Notes under the pieces: model-generated
Databases searched by the model: none
What the model saw: only the letters and a program-made list of their open reading frames with translations
Told to the model about the DNA's origin: nothing
Part shown: positions 1 to 7,831 of the stretch, in pieces
Layout: the number at the start of each line of letters is the position of its first letter
How positions within the stretch are numbered: position 1 is the first letter of the stretch
Position numbers and translations under genes: made by a program
Origin: Hydrogenophilales bacterium CG_4_10_14_3_um_filter_63_21
Lineage (GTDB): Bacteria; Pseudomonadota; Gammaproteobacteria; Burkholderiales; Thiobacillaceae
DNA length: 35,207 nt
Assembly (NCBI GenBank): GCA_002784045.1
Contig: PFJX01000146.1
Location: forward strand, 1 to 35,207
Direction of reading: 5' to 3'

Positions 1-109
1 TTCAGCCACTTCGTTGCCTCCATGACTACTCCAGTTGCTTCCGGCCGGAGCGAAAGTGGCCGGGCGGGCTTCGCACCCGCTGGACAAACAGCGCCTTTGC
101 ACGGCGCAC
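1..109 (-). mobile_element. 5' end of a putative group II intron (continues beyond window)
   Basis: Read on the minus strand, the sequence starting at 109 opens with GTGCGCC, which fits the GUGYG 5' end of bacterial group II introns. It is followed by small hairpins typical of domain I: GTGCGCC pairs with GGCGC within about 20 nt, and AGCGGGTGCGAAGCCCGC forms another stem. The upstream side (110-254) is an IS3-type transposase reading frame that stops matching its family exactly here, as expected at a 5' exon-intron junction. The intron-encoded reverse transcriptase would lie left of base 1 and is not seen. Short open frames here (for example 22-246 on plus) look non-coding. The call rests on the 5' motif, the hairpins and the interrupted exon; another inserted element is possible. 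Confidence 0.5.
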
Positions 110-254
110 TGGAATCTAGGTTAAAGATTTCCGGCTTGCCGTGGATGCGCAGCGCATCCTCCAGGCAATCGACGCAGAACACCGCTTCCATGCTGTTGCT
201 GGTCCGCCAACTCAGCACCCTTAACCGGGCCACTTTACGGCCATAAACATCCAT
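110..254 (-). pseudogene. IS3-family transposase (OrfB, DDE/rve domain) remnant
   Basis: The minus frame from ATG 254 encodes about 48 residues containing VLSWRTSNSMEAVFCVDCLE and GKPEIFNLD. These match the stretch of IS3-family OrfB integrase-core transposases that normally reads VLSWRLSNTM..FCV..L then GKPEIFNTDQGSQ, just before the second catalytic Asp. Only this internal piece remains. Its N-terminal half is missing, with the cytochrome terminator directly upstream, and the frame is cut after the Asp by the intron-like sequence at 109. It is a non-functional remnant marking an old insertion site downstream of the cytochrome gene. Family assignment is by motif recognition only. Confidence 0.7.
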
Positions 255-255
255 G

Positions 256-281
256 AAAAACGGGCTCCCTCGGAGCCCGTT
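256..281 (-). terminator. Rho-independent terminator of the multihaem cytochrome gene
   Basis: A perfect 10-bp stem (259-268 with 272-281, AACGGGCTCC pairing with GGAGCCCGTT) has a 3-nt loop. On the minus strand it is followed by a run of five T (260-256). It lies 25 nt past the stop of the minus-strand cytochrome gene. Confidence 0.8.
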
Positions 282-305
282 CTTCATTTCAGCCCTGTCA
301 AAAGG

Positions 306-2272
306 CTAATGCATCGTGGTATAGCCCAGCAGCGCCAGGGTCAGCAGGCTAAGGCCGATGAAAATCAGCAACGTAGTCAGTGCCGTCGCGCCGATGTCCA
401 CCCTTCTGCTTGGGCGCTTGACCAGATACTTGTCCAACTCCCCGCTGGCCAGCAGGCGCTCGTACTCCAGCCGGTGCTCATGCTTGAACTCTTCCAGCGG
501 CACCGCCCCGGTGAAGATGGTGGTGTTCATCGGGAATTTGTCCGGCCGGAAGTGCACGTTGAAGAAGTGCACCGAGAACAGGAACACGGTCGCCAGCAAC
601 GCCTCTTCCGCATGCACGATGGTCGCGATGTTGAACACCCAGCCCGGCAGAAGGGTCGCCGTCACGGTTGGGAAGAACAGCATCAGGCCGGAGAAGCCAA
701 TGATCGCGGCACCCCAGAAAGGCGCCCAGTAATCGAACTTCTGCCAGTAACTCCAGCGGTCGAAGCTCGGGCGCGGTGAGCGTCCAAAGAACCAACTGAA
801 CATGTGGCCGATGTCGCGCAGATCCTGCAAGGAGGGCACCAGGGAGGTGGGGCCGAACCACTTGAAGGTCTTGCGAGTGCGCCAGATATTGCTCACGGCG
901 AACACGAAGTGGGCAAGGAACACCGTCAGCCAGATAGTCGCGGCCGTGCGGTGGATGATGGCTTCCACCTTCGGCCCGCCAATCAGGGTAATGACCGCCT
1001 TGGCCCACTCGGTGTGCGAGAACAACAGGGTGGTGCCAGTCAGCACCAGGGTCATGGTGCTGACCGCGAACAGCAGGTGCATCCAGCGCCAGGTGGCACT
1101 AAAGCGGCGGAAGTACACCGTTTCGGGCCTCGCCAGGTCTTCCATGTAGCCCTTGCCAGCCAGGCGGTCCATGAATTCACGGTAGAACCACAGAATGACG
1201 TGGCTCCAGAAGAACAGGAAAACGCCGAAGATCAGTGCCTGCATGAACTTCTTGGCGATGAACATGGCCGGGTACTTCTGGTAATCGTCAGCATTGCCGT
1301 GGGTATGGAAGCTGAGGAAGTTCTCGGTTGCGTTCTTGTGGCAGGTATTGCAGGTCTTCAGGCGGTTGTTCGCGTGCACCGAGGAAGTCGGGTCGTCGAT
1401 CTTTTTGACGCCGTGGCCGCCATGGCAGTCATAGCACTTGGCGGTGTTGGTGAAGCCCAGCCGGTTGACCTGGCCGTGGTAGGAAGCGAAGTAGGTTTTC
1501 TGCGCGTCCTGGTGGCAACTGCCGCAATTTTGGGTAATAGCTAACTTCATCGGGTCACCCTTGGGCGAGCCGATGTTGTGCGTGGTGTGGCAGTCGGAGC
1601 AGACCGCGGATTTGGCGTCCTTCTTCTCCACAATCGCCTTGCCATGGACGGAAGCAAGGTAGGCGGCCTTCTCTTTCTCGTGGCATCTGCCGCACACCTC
1701 GGGGTTCTTCAGGCGGTGCTCGGCGCGCTGCAGGCTGCCCAATGTGCCGATGTTGTGGGCGTCGTGGCAGTCGTGGCAGGCGGCGTTGGTTTTCGACAAG
1801 TCTTTCTTGTTGGGGAGGGCATGGACGGAATGCATGTAGCTTTCCATCTGCTGCACCACCACGCCCAGGCGCTTGTATTGCGGGTCCGGATTGTCCTTTT
1901 GCGCCTCCCACTTCTGCTTGTGGCACTCGATACAACCGATGCTCTTGGGCAACGGTTCGGATGTGGCAACTTGGCGACGTTATTGTGGCAGCCGGTGCAC
2001 GGCTGCTTGCCGTGGACACTATGCTCAAACACCTGGGAGTCGATGAAGATGAAGTTGCGGCTGCCATCGCGGCGAACCTTGACCTTCTCCTCCGGATCGG
2101 CGTGGCAACGCAAACAGCGGTAATTGGCGATGGCCGGTTTTGTTTCCTGTCCGCCCCCCGCCGCGACGGTATCGACGGTAGCGGCGACCGTGGCGTGCGC
2201 GAACGTGGAAAGCGATAGACAGATCACACCCGCTATCACGGCTGCAAGCGACTTCCAGGCAATTCTTGCCAT
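306..2272 (-). pseudogene. Nine-haem cytochrome c / cytochrome b fusion protein, frameshifted
   Basis: The gene reads from ATG 2272 (signal peptide, cleavage after about SLSTFAHA) to TAG at 306, but needs one frame change near 1953-1960. The upstream frame runs ...KLPHPN and the downstream frame resumes LPKSIGCIECHK; one extra base in CCGAACCGTTGCCC would restore about 655 codons. Across both frames nine CXXCH sites are visible: CLRCH, CTGCH, CIECH, CHDCH, CGRCH, CSDCH, CGSCH, CYDCH and CNTCH. The C-terminal half has about five membrane segments with histidines, resembling cytochrome b561 / formate dehydrogenase gamma. The likely role is electron exchange between periplasmic haems and the quinone pool. 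It is divergent from fccAB, so it may handle electrons from sulfide oxidation (inference). Both sides of the break are well conserved, so the shift is recent or a sequence error. Confidence 0.8.
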
Positions 2273-2653
2273 TTTTGTGTCTCCTCATGGGCGATGGTGC
2301 TGAACCGGCAAGAATCCAACCGTCCTCTTGCCGAAGTGGTTACCCGAAATGACCTTTTCACTCCATCATTTTCGGTACGTTTCTACCAAATCCGTGCCAT
2401 AGACTACGAGGAAGAGAGGGGCATCGCAATCCCATCCAGAAAATTAAGCAATCAAGAATGTTATTAAATATCAATATGTTGTAGCGCTCAAAGCGTGCGC
2501 ATTGCTGCTTGCTTAATCAATCTCGCCGGGTTAAAAGTGCACAAAGCCATTATGTTGAGAGGGGTCGTGGTAAGGACCTCGCTGGCGTTTTGTAAGTGAC
2601 GAGGAAAAAGCAATTCCTCGTTTTTTTTATTCCCTGAGCAAAAGGAGGAGACG
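2273..2653. other. Divergent intergenic region between cytochrome gene and fccAB
   Basis: These 380 bases hold no convincing gene and must contain the promoters of both divergent transcripts. I could not define -35/-10 pairs with confidence. A 15-codon frame, ATG 2552 to TGA 2599 (MLRGVVVRTSLAFCK), ends at the base of a terminator hairpin (2599-2628) that lies only 25 nt before fccA. That layout resembles a leader or attenuator, but no ribosome binding site is evident for the short frame. Confidence 0.5.
2599..2628 (+). terminator. Intrinsic terminator hairpin in the fccA leader
   Basis: An 8-bp stem, ACGAGGAA (2599-2606) with TTCCTCGT (2614-2621), has a 7-nt AT-rich loop and is followed by eight T (2621-2628). 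It points toward fccA, whose Shine-Dalgarno lies about 15 nt downstream. No upstream plus-strand gene of normal size exists for it to terminate, so it may act as an attenuator or end a short leader or small RNA. Confidence 0.65.
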
Positions 2654-3223
2654 ATGCGCAAGGGAGCAATGGCCGTAGCCCTATTTTGGGCGGCCGGTTC
2701 GGCGATGGCGGCGATGGATATTGAGGTTCTGGCCCGCACTTGCAACAACTGTCATGGCGTGGGCGGCATCAGCGCCGGAACTTCCATGCCATCCATTGGC
2801 GGGCTGCCGAGAGACTATTTGAAGAACGTCATGAAGCAGTGGAAGTATGACGAACGCGGCGCGGCCACCATGAACCGCATCGTCAAGGGTTTCAGCGATG
2901 ACGAGATCGACGCCCTGGCCACGCATTTCTCGAAGAAACGCTGGGTGCCGGTTCCGCAGAAAACCACCGCCGCGCTAATGAAAAAAGGCAAGTCGGTGAC
3001 CTTTGAAAACTGTGAAGACTGCCACGGCGCCAAGGGCGACGACCCGGACGAGGATGCGCCGATGATCAACGGCCAGTGGGCAAAATACATGACACTCGAA
3101 CTCGAGAAGTACCGCGACGACGGCTTCAAGATGCCGCATCGGAAAATGAAAAAGAACACCCGCAAGCTGAAACAAGCCGACATCCCCGCCGCCGCGCATT
3201 TCTTCGGCGCGCAAGGCCAATGA
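2654..3223 (+). CDS. fccA: Flavocytochrome c sulfide dehydrogenase, dihaem cytochrome subunit
   Basis: This 189-aa protein has an N-terminal signal peptide (cleavage near SAMA-A, residue about 20) and two CXXCH haem sites, CNNCH at about residue 32 and CEDCH at about residue 118. Two-domain class I cytochromes of this kind form the electron-accepting subunit of periplasmic flavocytochrome c, passing electrons from the FAD subunit to soluble cytochromes. The ATG at 2654 is preceded by AGGAGG at good spacing. The stop overlaps a possible ATG (ATGA at 3220) and the next gene is the matching flavoprotein, so the two are co-translated. The partner gene makes the assignment strong; SoxE is the alternative name for related subunits. 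Confidence 0.88.
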   Translation: MRKGAMAVALFWAAGSAMAAMDIEVLARTCNNCHGVGGISAGTSMPSIGGLPRDYLKNVMKQWKYDERGAATMNRIVKGFSDDEIDALATHFSKKRWVPVPQKTTAALMKKGKSVTFENCEDCHGAKGDDPDEDAPMINGQWAKYMTLELEKYRDDGFKMPHRKMKKNTRKLKQADIPAAAHFFGAQGQ

Positions 3224-3237
3224 GCGAGGAAACAGCC

Positions 3238-4581
3238 ATGAACGCATTTGATCGCCGTACTTTCATCAAGGCCCTCGCCGCCGCTTCCGGCGCTTCCATC
3301 CTGAGCATCCCCAATGCCCATGCCGCCAAAACCCGTGCCCGCGTGGTCGTGGTCGGCGGCGGCTACGGCGGCGCCACCGCCGCAAAATACCTGCGACTGC
3401 TGGACGCCAGTATCGATGTCACCCTGATCGAACGGGAAACGCGCTACACCTCCTGCCCGCTTTCCAACGAAGTCATTTCCGGTGAGCGCGAAATAAAGAC
3501 CCTGCAAGTTGGCTACAAGGGCTTGCTGAAGCACGGGGTCAAGGTGGTGCATGACGAAGTCACCGAGGTCGACCCGGCCAAGAAAATCGTTACCACCGCC
3601 GGCGGTAAGCACTTCGCTTATGACGCGCTGGTGCTCTCGCCCGGGGTCGACTTCAACTATGCCGCCGTGGAAGGCTATTCCGAGCAACTGGCACAGACCA
3701 AGCTCCCACATGCCTGGAAAGCCGGTCCGCAAACCCTGCTGCTGAAGAAGCAACTGCAAGCCATGCCGGATGGCGGCAAATTCATCATCGCCGTACCCAA
3801 AGGCCCGTTTCGCTGCCCACCCGGGCCCTATGAACGCGCCGCCCAGGTCGCCCTGTATTGCAAATACCACGGCAAGAAAAAAGCCAAGGTCTTGATCCTC
3901 GACGCCAACGACTCTTTTTCCAAAAAACCGTTGTTCGAGCAGGCCTGGAAAGAACTCTACGGCTACGGCCCGGACGGCATGATCGAATGGACCTCCGCCG
4001 CCAACGACGGCGCGGTGACCCGCGTCGACGCCGAAAGCATGACCTGCTTCACCGGCTTCGGCGACCACAAGGGCGATGTCATCAACCTCATCCCCCCCCA
4101 CCATGCCGGCAAAGTCGCCAAGAACCTGGGCCTGGCCACCTTCAAGGACAAGTGGTGCGAGGTGAAGCCGGAGAGCATGGAATCAACCAAGCAGAAAGAC
4201 ATTTACGTGATCGGCGACGCCTGCGTGGGCGGCGAACTGGCGACCAACAACGCCTTCCCCAAGTCCGCGCACATGGCGATGACCCAGGCCAAGGTGGTCG
4301 TCGCCAACCTGATCGCCAAGTTCAACGGTCTGCCACCGCCCGTGCCGGTCTATACCAACACCTGCTACAGCGTGGTGGCACCCGACTGGGGCTTCTCCGT
4401 GGTGCACCTGTATCGGGTGGAAAACGGCCAGTGGGTCTACATCAAGGCCGGCAGCGGTATCTCACCGGTGACCTTCGGCACCAAGGAAGCGCCGCTACCG
4501 GTGCCACGCATCTACCGCAAGCTGGAAGCGGAATATGCCGACGGCTGGCTGCGCAACGTATTGGCGGATGCCTTCGCATAA
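3238..4581 (+). CDS. fccB: Flavocytochrome c sulfide dehydrogenase, FAD-binding subunit
   Basis: This 447-aa protein oxidises sulfide at FAD in the periplasm and hands electrons to the FccA haems. The N-terminus carries a twin-arginine signal (DRRTFIK, then a hydrophobic stretch to NAHA), fitting export of a folded flavoprotein. A GGGYGG dinucleotide-binding loop starts near residue 37. Cysteines in TSCPLSNE and NTCYSVVAPDWG correspond to the redox-active disulfide of the family, and the C-terminal part matches the FCSD flavin-binding domain. I chose ATG 3238 because GCGAGGAA precedes it at good distance; ATG 3220, overlapping the fccA stop, would add six residues before the Tat motif and is also possible. 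Confidence 0.9.
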   Translation: MNAFDRRTFIKALAAASGASILSIPNAHAAKTRARVVVVGGGYGGATAAKYLRLLDASIDVTLIERETRYTSCPLSNEVISGEREIKTLQVGYKGLLKHGVKVVHDEVTEVDPAKKIVTTAGGKHFAYDALVLSPGVDFNYAAVEGYSEQLAQTKLPHAWKAGPQTLLLKKQLQAMPDGGKFIIAVPKGPFRCPPGPYERAAQVALYCKYHGKKKAKVLILDANDSFSKKPLFEQAWKELYGYGPDGMIEWTSAANDGAVTRVDAESMTCFTGFGDHKGDVINLIPPHHAGKVAKNLGLATFKDKWCEVKPESMESTKQKDIYVIGDACVGGELATNNAFPKSAHMAMTQAKVVVANLIAKFNGLPPPVPVYTNTCYSVVAPDWGFSVVHLYRVENGQWVYIKAGSGISPVTFGTKEAPLPVPRIYRKLEAEYADGWLRNVLADAFA

Positions 4582-5447
4582 GCGGTCACTTCCCGGTGGG
4601 GTCTCCCACGATGAAACGTTGATAACCGCCGGGAAGTTCAAACAGCTCCGCCCGCGTCGCGCGGGTTTCATGGCCTTGATAGACCCGGCTATGGCCGCAC
4701 CCAGTAGTGTATCGCCAGAGGTAACCTGCTGATATTCCAGCCCCGCCTCTCGACATCCAAGACCAGTGAACAGGGTGAGCGCAGCACCTCCAGCATGGCG
4801 TTCCAGGCTAATGCCTGATTGCCGGCCAGGCGGCGGAAACCGCGCAACAGGCACGCCTCGTCTTTCAGGATCGTTCAACCGCACCTGAACCGAGGCATTA
4901 CCGGCGCTAGTCTGATGTTCCTGGAAAAGCTTCCAGCCTGTCGACCAGGCCACCGTTTTCGCCACCGATTTCATCGACTGCGCGGGAATACCGGTGAGGC
5001 GAAGGTTTGAATCTCACACCGACTCTCCTTCTTCCCCAAAGCAAACCCCAAGTTTTCCGCTTCATACCGGCTGTGTTTCATGTGTTGCGAAAGTTCAATA
5101 GCCACCTGTGTTGATGCCCGGATGGCCTTTTTTTTCGTGAAGGTATATTAGAAATAGGTTATATTGCTAGCCAGTCAGGCGCCTAAGTAATTCTACCGCG
5201 TCATGACGGATGAACATCGACCGAATCTGGCGAATCTGGCAAATCTTGAACAATACTGCCGACATTCCACCAGGGTATTGTGTAGTTTTTATTATTTTTA
5301 ATATTTTTATTATTTTAATCAGTTGGTTACAGATTTACCCCGGCAGATTATGGCGGCATGGCAATTGCTTGATCTGAATGCCACCCAATTGGCGACCTTT
5401 ACCGCGCCATGAGGGGTGGGACATCAACCCAAAAGAGCCAACACATC
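4582..5447. other. Long intergenic region with decayed sequence
   Basis: About 866 bases follow fccB without a convincing intact gene. Small open frames lack ribosome sites and family resemblance. 4660-4960 on the minus strand shows integrase-like motifs in shifting frames (separate entry). 5280-5335 is a strikingly AT-rich tract (TTTTTATTATTTTTAATA and similar), and 5145-5165 has TATATT-like sequences that could be promoter elements for the small gene at 5448. No strong terminator for fccAB was found here. Confidence 0.5.
4660..4960 (-). pseudogene. Possible decayed tyrosine recombinase (integrase) fragment
   Basis: On the minus strand one frame reads ALTLFTGLGCREAGLEYQQV, which resembles the box I region of phage-type integrases (LLLFTGLRRxEAxGLRWxDV), including the Arg-x-x-Glu pattern. 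A neighbouring frame just upstream reads LRGFRRLAGNQALAWNAM, resembling the segment that precedes it in such enzymes. The match is short, spread over frames, and lacks the catalytic HxxR and Tyr boxes. It would be a relic only. It could equally be chance similarity in non-coding DNA. Confidence 0.25.
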
Positions 5448-5765
5448 ATGAAATCATTCGCATTGATTATTTGGTTGCTCACCGGGAATGGCGGGCATGA
5501 GGTCATCGCTACGCAGCACGTCGATAGCGCGGCGACCTGCGCGGCAACCGCCAAGGTTCTGGTCGACCAGCAGACGGCGCAAGGAAAGCAGGTGCGCTTT
5601 CTATGCCATGCGGTCGTGCCCGAGATCGCGGAAGTGGATGAAAATGGCAACGCTGTAACACCGGAGTACGACACCGTGAAATCGGTGCTCGCGGAGGGTC
5701 ATTCGCGGAAGCCTTCCACCTCGATCACCAATTTCACTTCGTCGCCGATCAGGGGAATGCCGTAA
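5448..5765 (+). CDS. Small hypothetical secreted protein
   Basis: ATG 5448 gives about 105 aa with a hydrophobic N-terminus (MKSFALIIWLLTG) that looks like a signal or membrane segment, then a polar region with two cysteines (ATCAAT and RFLCHAV). The body from HEVIATQHVDSA to EYDTVKSVLAEGH has natural composition. The last 22 residues overlap the 3' end of the convergent YceI gene (5699-5765), so the true C-terminus or frame there is uncertain. No family is recognised. An earlier ATG at 5409 is in frame but would put a polar extension before the signal. Confidence 0.5.
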   Translation: MKSFALIIWLLTGNGGHEVIATQHVDSAATCAATAKVLVDQQTAQGKQVRFLCHAVVPEIAEVDENGNAVTPEYDTVKSVLAEGHSRKPSTSITNFTSSPIRGMP

Positions 5766-6256
5766 TTCATCCCGAAATCGGAACGTCGGATCGTGGTATG
5801 GACATCCGCGCCGCACAGCGGGCGAAGCGTTAGAAATTGCCGGGTGCAGGTGTAATCACGGATTTCCAGGATGACCGGCCGGGTGGCGCCGAGCAGTGTC
5901 AGATTGCCGCTGGCTGAAACCGGCTTACCGTCCCTGAATGCCACTTCATTGGATACGAAGCGTATCTCCGGAAACTGAGCGGTGTTGAAGAAGTTGCTGC
6001 CCAGCAACTTCTGATTGAGGCCGTCGTGGCCAGTATCGCCGGAACTCGCGTCCACCCTCACTTCGATGTGGCTGGCCGGCCCGCTTGGGTCGAGCACCAC
6101 ACGCCCTTGGCTGCGGTTGAATTTGCCACGCATCAGGGAAACGCCGTGATGGCGAATCTCGAAACTGGGAAAGGTATGGCCGGGATCGAGGACAAAGTCT
6201 TCCGCCGCCAAGGCGGGAGCGCAGGCGCACAGCAGACAGGCGAATAGCTTTTTCAT
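5699..6256 (-). CDS. YceI-family periplasmic lipid-binding protein (second copy)
   Basis: This 185-aa protein has a signal peptide (MKKLFACLLCACAPALA) and the YceI lipocalin-like fold signature: LDPGHTFPSFEIRHHGVS at the start of the mature part, the FNRSQGRVVLDP strand, and late GTRPVILEIRDYTC-type strands. YceI proteins bind polyisoprenoids such as ubiquinone precursors in the periplasm. AAGGATTCGCC precedes ATG 6256. It is the last gene of a tightly packed minus-strand operon, 9 nt after another yceI paralogue and downstream of a cytochrome b561, a pairing common for this family. The specific ligand is unknown. Confidence 0.85.
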   Translation of the reverse strand: MKKLFACLLCACAPALAAEDFVLDPGHTFPSFEIRHHGVSLMRGKFNRSQGRVVLDPSGPASHIEVRVDASSGDTGHDGLNQKLLGSNFFNTAQFPEIRFVSNEVAFRDGKPVSASGNLTLLGATRPVILEIRDYTCTRQFLTLRPLCGADVHTTIRRSDFGMNYGIPLIGDEVKLVIEVEGFRE

Positions 6257-6265
6257 GGCGAATCC

Positions 6266-6808
6266 TTATGGCAGCAACAACAGGCTGAAACGCACTTCCA
6301 GGCCATCAGCCACCACGTCGGCCCAATCGCCGCCGCCGATGTCGTAGGCACTGCGTTTCAAGGGGAAGCGGCCCTCCGCCCGCCAGCCACCCGCCTGGCG
6401 GATGAGCGTGAAGGGTGCCGTGAGCGCGTGGCTCTGGCCTTTGATGCCGAGATCGCCGAAGGCGGTATAACGACCCTCCGCCTCACGCCGCACGCTCCTG
6501 GCGATGAAGGTCGCCTGGGGATATTTTTTCGCATCAAACCAGGCCGGCCGTTTCACTTCGTCGTCGCCCTCGGCCGATCCGGTATCGATACTGGCCGTAT
6601 CCACATCAACACGGAAACGCCCGGCTTCCGGCCTGGCGGGGTCGAAACTGGCCCGCGCGGTGAAACGCCGGAAGCCACCCTCGGTCGGCACGTTCATCTG
6701 TTTGATGATGAAGTGGACCTGGCTTTTCCCGGCATCCAGCTTCCAGTCCTGCGCCGAGACCGGCAACGACAGGGTCAGGCTTATCAGTAAAGTAACCAAA
6801 CTTTTCAC
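6266..6808 (-). CDS. YceI-family periplasmic protein (first copy)
   Basis: This 180-aa secreted protein has a signal peptide ending near PVSAQ. The mature start WKLDAGKSQVHFIIKQMN and the motif KKYPQATFIARSV are typical of YceI. It likely binds an isoprenoid or quinone-like lipid in the periplasm. It begins with GTG at 6808 that overlaps the TGA of the upstream cytochrome b561 gene (GTGA), preceded by GAGGAG, so translation is coupled. It differs substantially from the neighbouring YceI, indicating an old duplication with divergence. Confidence 0.85.
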   Translation of the reverse strand: MKSLVTLLISLTLSLPVSAQDWKLDAGKSQVHFIIKQMNVPTEGGFRRFTARASFDPARPEAGRFRVDVDTASIDTGSAEGDDEVKRPAWFDAKKYPQATFIARSVRREAEGRYTAFGDLGIKGQSHALTAPFTLIRQAGGWRAEGRFPLKRSAYDIGGGDWADVVADGLEVRFSLLLLP

Positions 6809-7344
6809 GGCTTGCTCCTCAACCAGGGAACCATGCGGGCCAGCACGCCATCATGGCGGAAATGCTGGTGATACAGGGCCGCCGTCGCGTGCAGGACAAC
6901 CAGGGCCAACAGAAGATTCACCGAGCCGGCATGGAGTCCCTTGAGAATTTCCGCCAGCGCCCTATCTTTTTCCACCAGATCCGGCAGTGGCAGCGCGCCG
7001 AACCAGACTACCGGGAACCCCGCCGCCGAGCTTTGCAGCCAGCCCAACAGCGGCGCCGCCAGCAGCAATAGATATAGCGCGCCATGCATCGCCGCCGAGG
7101 CGCGCGCCTCCCAGGGGAACAGGCCGGCGGTGGAGTCGAGGCGATCGGTCAGCCGCAACAGCAGGCGCCACGGCAGCAGAAACAGCACGAGCATCCCCAG
7201 CCACTTGTGCCAAGCGTAGAGCTTCAATTTAAGCGGCGACAGCGTCATGTCTTCGAGCAAACTGCCGATCACATAGGCCACCACAATCAACAGTAGGGTC
7301 AACCAGTGCAGTCCCACCAAGGGCCAGCGATAACCTTGTTTCAT
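6805..7344 (-). CDS. Cytochrome b561 family membrane protein
   Basis: This protein of about 179 aa has four hydrophobic segments with the spaced histidines of the bacterial b561 (CybB) family: GLHWLTLLLIV near the N-terminus, WHKWLGMLVLFLLPWRL, HGALYLLLLAAPLLGW, and LHAGSVNLLLALVVLHATAALYHQHF. The family exchanges electrons with quinones via two haems b. ATG 7344 follows AAAGGATGATTG; a TTG three bases earlier is also possible. It sits directly upstream of the two yceI genes, overlapping the first by 4 nt, so the three are probably one functional unit. Confidence 0.87.
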   Translation of the reverse strand: MKQGYRWPLVGLHWLTLLLIVVAYVIGSLLEDMTLSPLKLKLYAWHKWLGMLVLFLLPWRLLLRLTDRLDSTAGLFPWEARASAAMHGALYLLLLAAPLLGWLQSSAAGFPVVWFGALPLPDLVEKDRALAEILKGLHAGSVNLLLALVVLHATAALYHQHFRHDGVLARMVPWLRSKP

Positions 7345-7363
7345 CAATCATCCTTTTCAGCAA

Positions 7364-7831
7364 TCACAACCAGCGCCGCACGCGCGCCTTGTAATCACGG
7401 TATTCGTCGCCGAAGTGCGCTTCCAGGTGGCTTTCTTCATGGGCGATGACCATGAAACGCATCACCAAAAACACCAGCGGCGCCAATAGCAGCGGCCAGG
7501 CCGTCCGCAATAGCACCATGGCACCGGCATAGACAAACCAGTCGAAGAGGTAGATGGGATTGCGCGAGTAGCGGAACGGCCCGCGCGTCACCAAATTGGA
7601 CGCCGCCTTGTAGGGATTGACCGTGGTGCGATGTCCCCAGATTGCCGCCAGTGCCCAAGCGAAGCCGGCCAGGCCGATGCCAATCAAGGTCCAGCCCAAC
7701 GGTCGCGCCAGTTCGCCGAGGTCCAGCGTCAGCGGCAACCGCCTCTGTAGCCACCAGGCCGCGAACAGGGCAATCGCGTAGACCAGCGGCGGCGGGATCA
7801 GGGTGCGCGGGCGGATCGCCGGGTCGCGCAT
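7364..7831 (-). CDS. Isoprenylcysteine carboxyl methyltransferase-like membrane protein
   Basis: This protein of about 155 aa has hydrophobic segments and the ICMT/PEMT-type signature RGPFRYSRNPIYL in the middle and HEESHLEAHFGDEYRDYKARVRRWL at the C-terminus. That signature marks the SAM-binding region of small membrane methyltransferases. The bacterial substrate is unknown. ATG 7831 overlaps the folE stop (TGATG); a GTG at 7834 is also in frame. It lies within the overlapping operon upstream of cytochrome b561. Confidence 0.8.
   Translation of the reverse strand: MRDPAIRPRTLIPPPLVYAIALFAAWWLQRRLPLTLDLGELARPLGWTLIGIGLAGFAWALAAIWGHRTTVNPYKAASNLVTRGPFRYSRNPIYLFDWFVYAGAMVLLRTAWPLLLAPLVFLVMRFMVIAHEESHLEAHFGDEYRDYKARVRRWL

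Noticed and set aside
22-246. 74-aa plus-strand open frame at the left edge
   Set aside because: It lies antisense to the IS3 remnant and intron-like sequence, has no ribosome site and no natural composition.
2815-4104. 429-aa minus-strand open frame across fccA and fccB
   Set aside because: Antisense to two clearly recognised genes; caused by GC-rich codon bias in the opposite strand.
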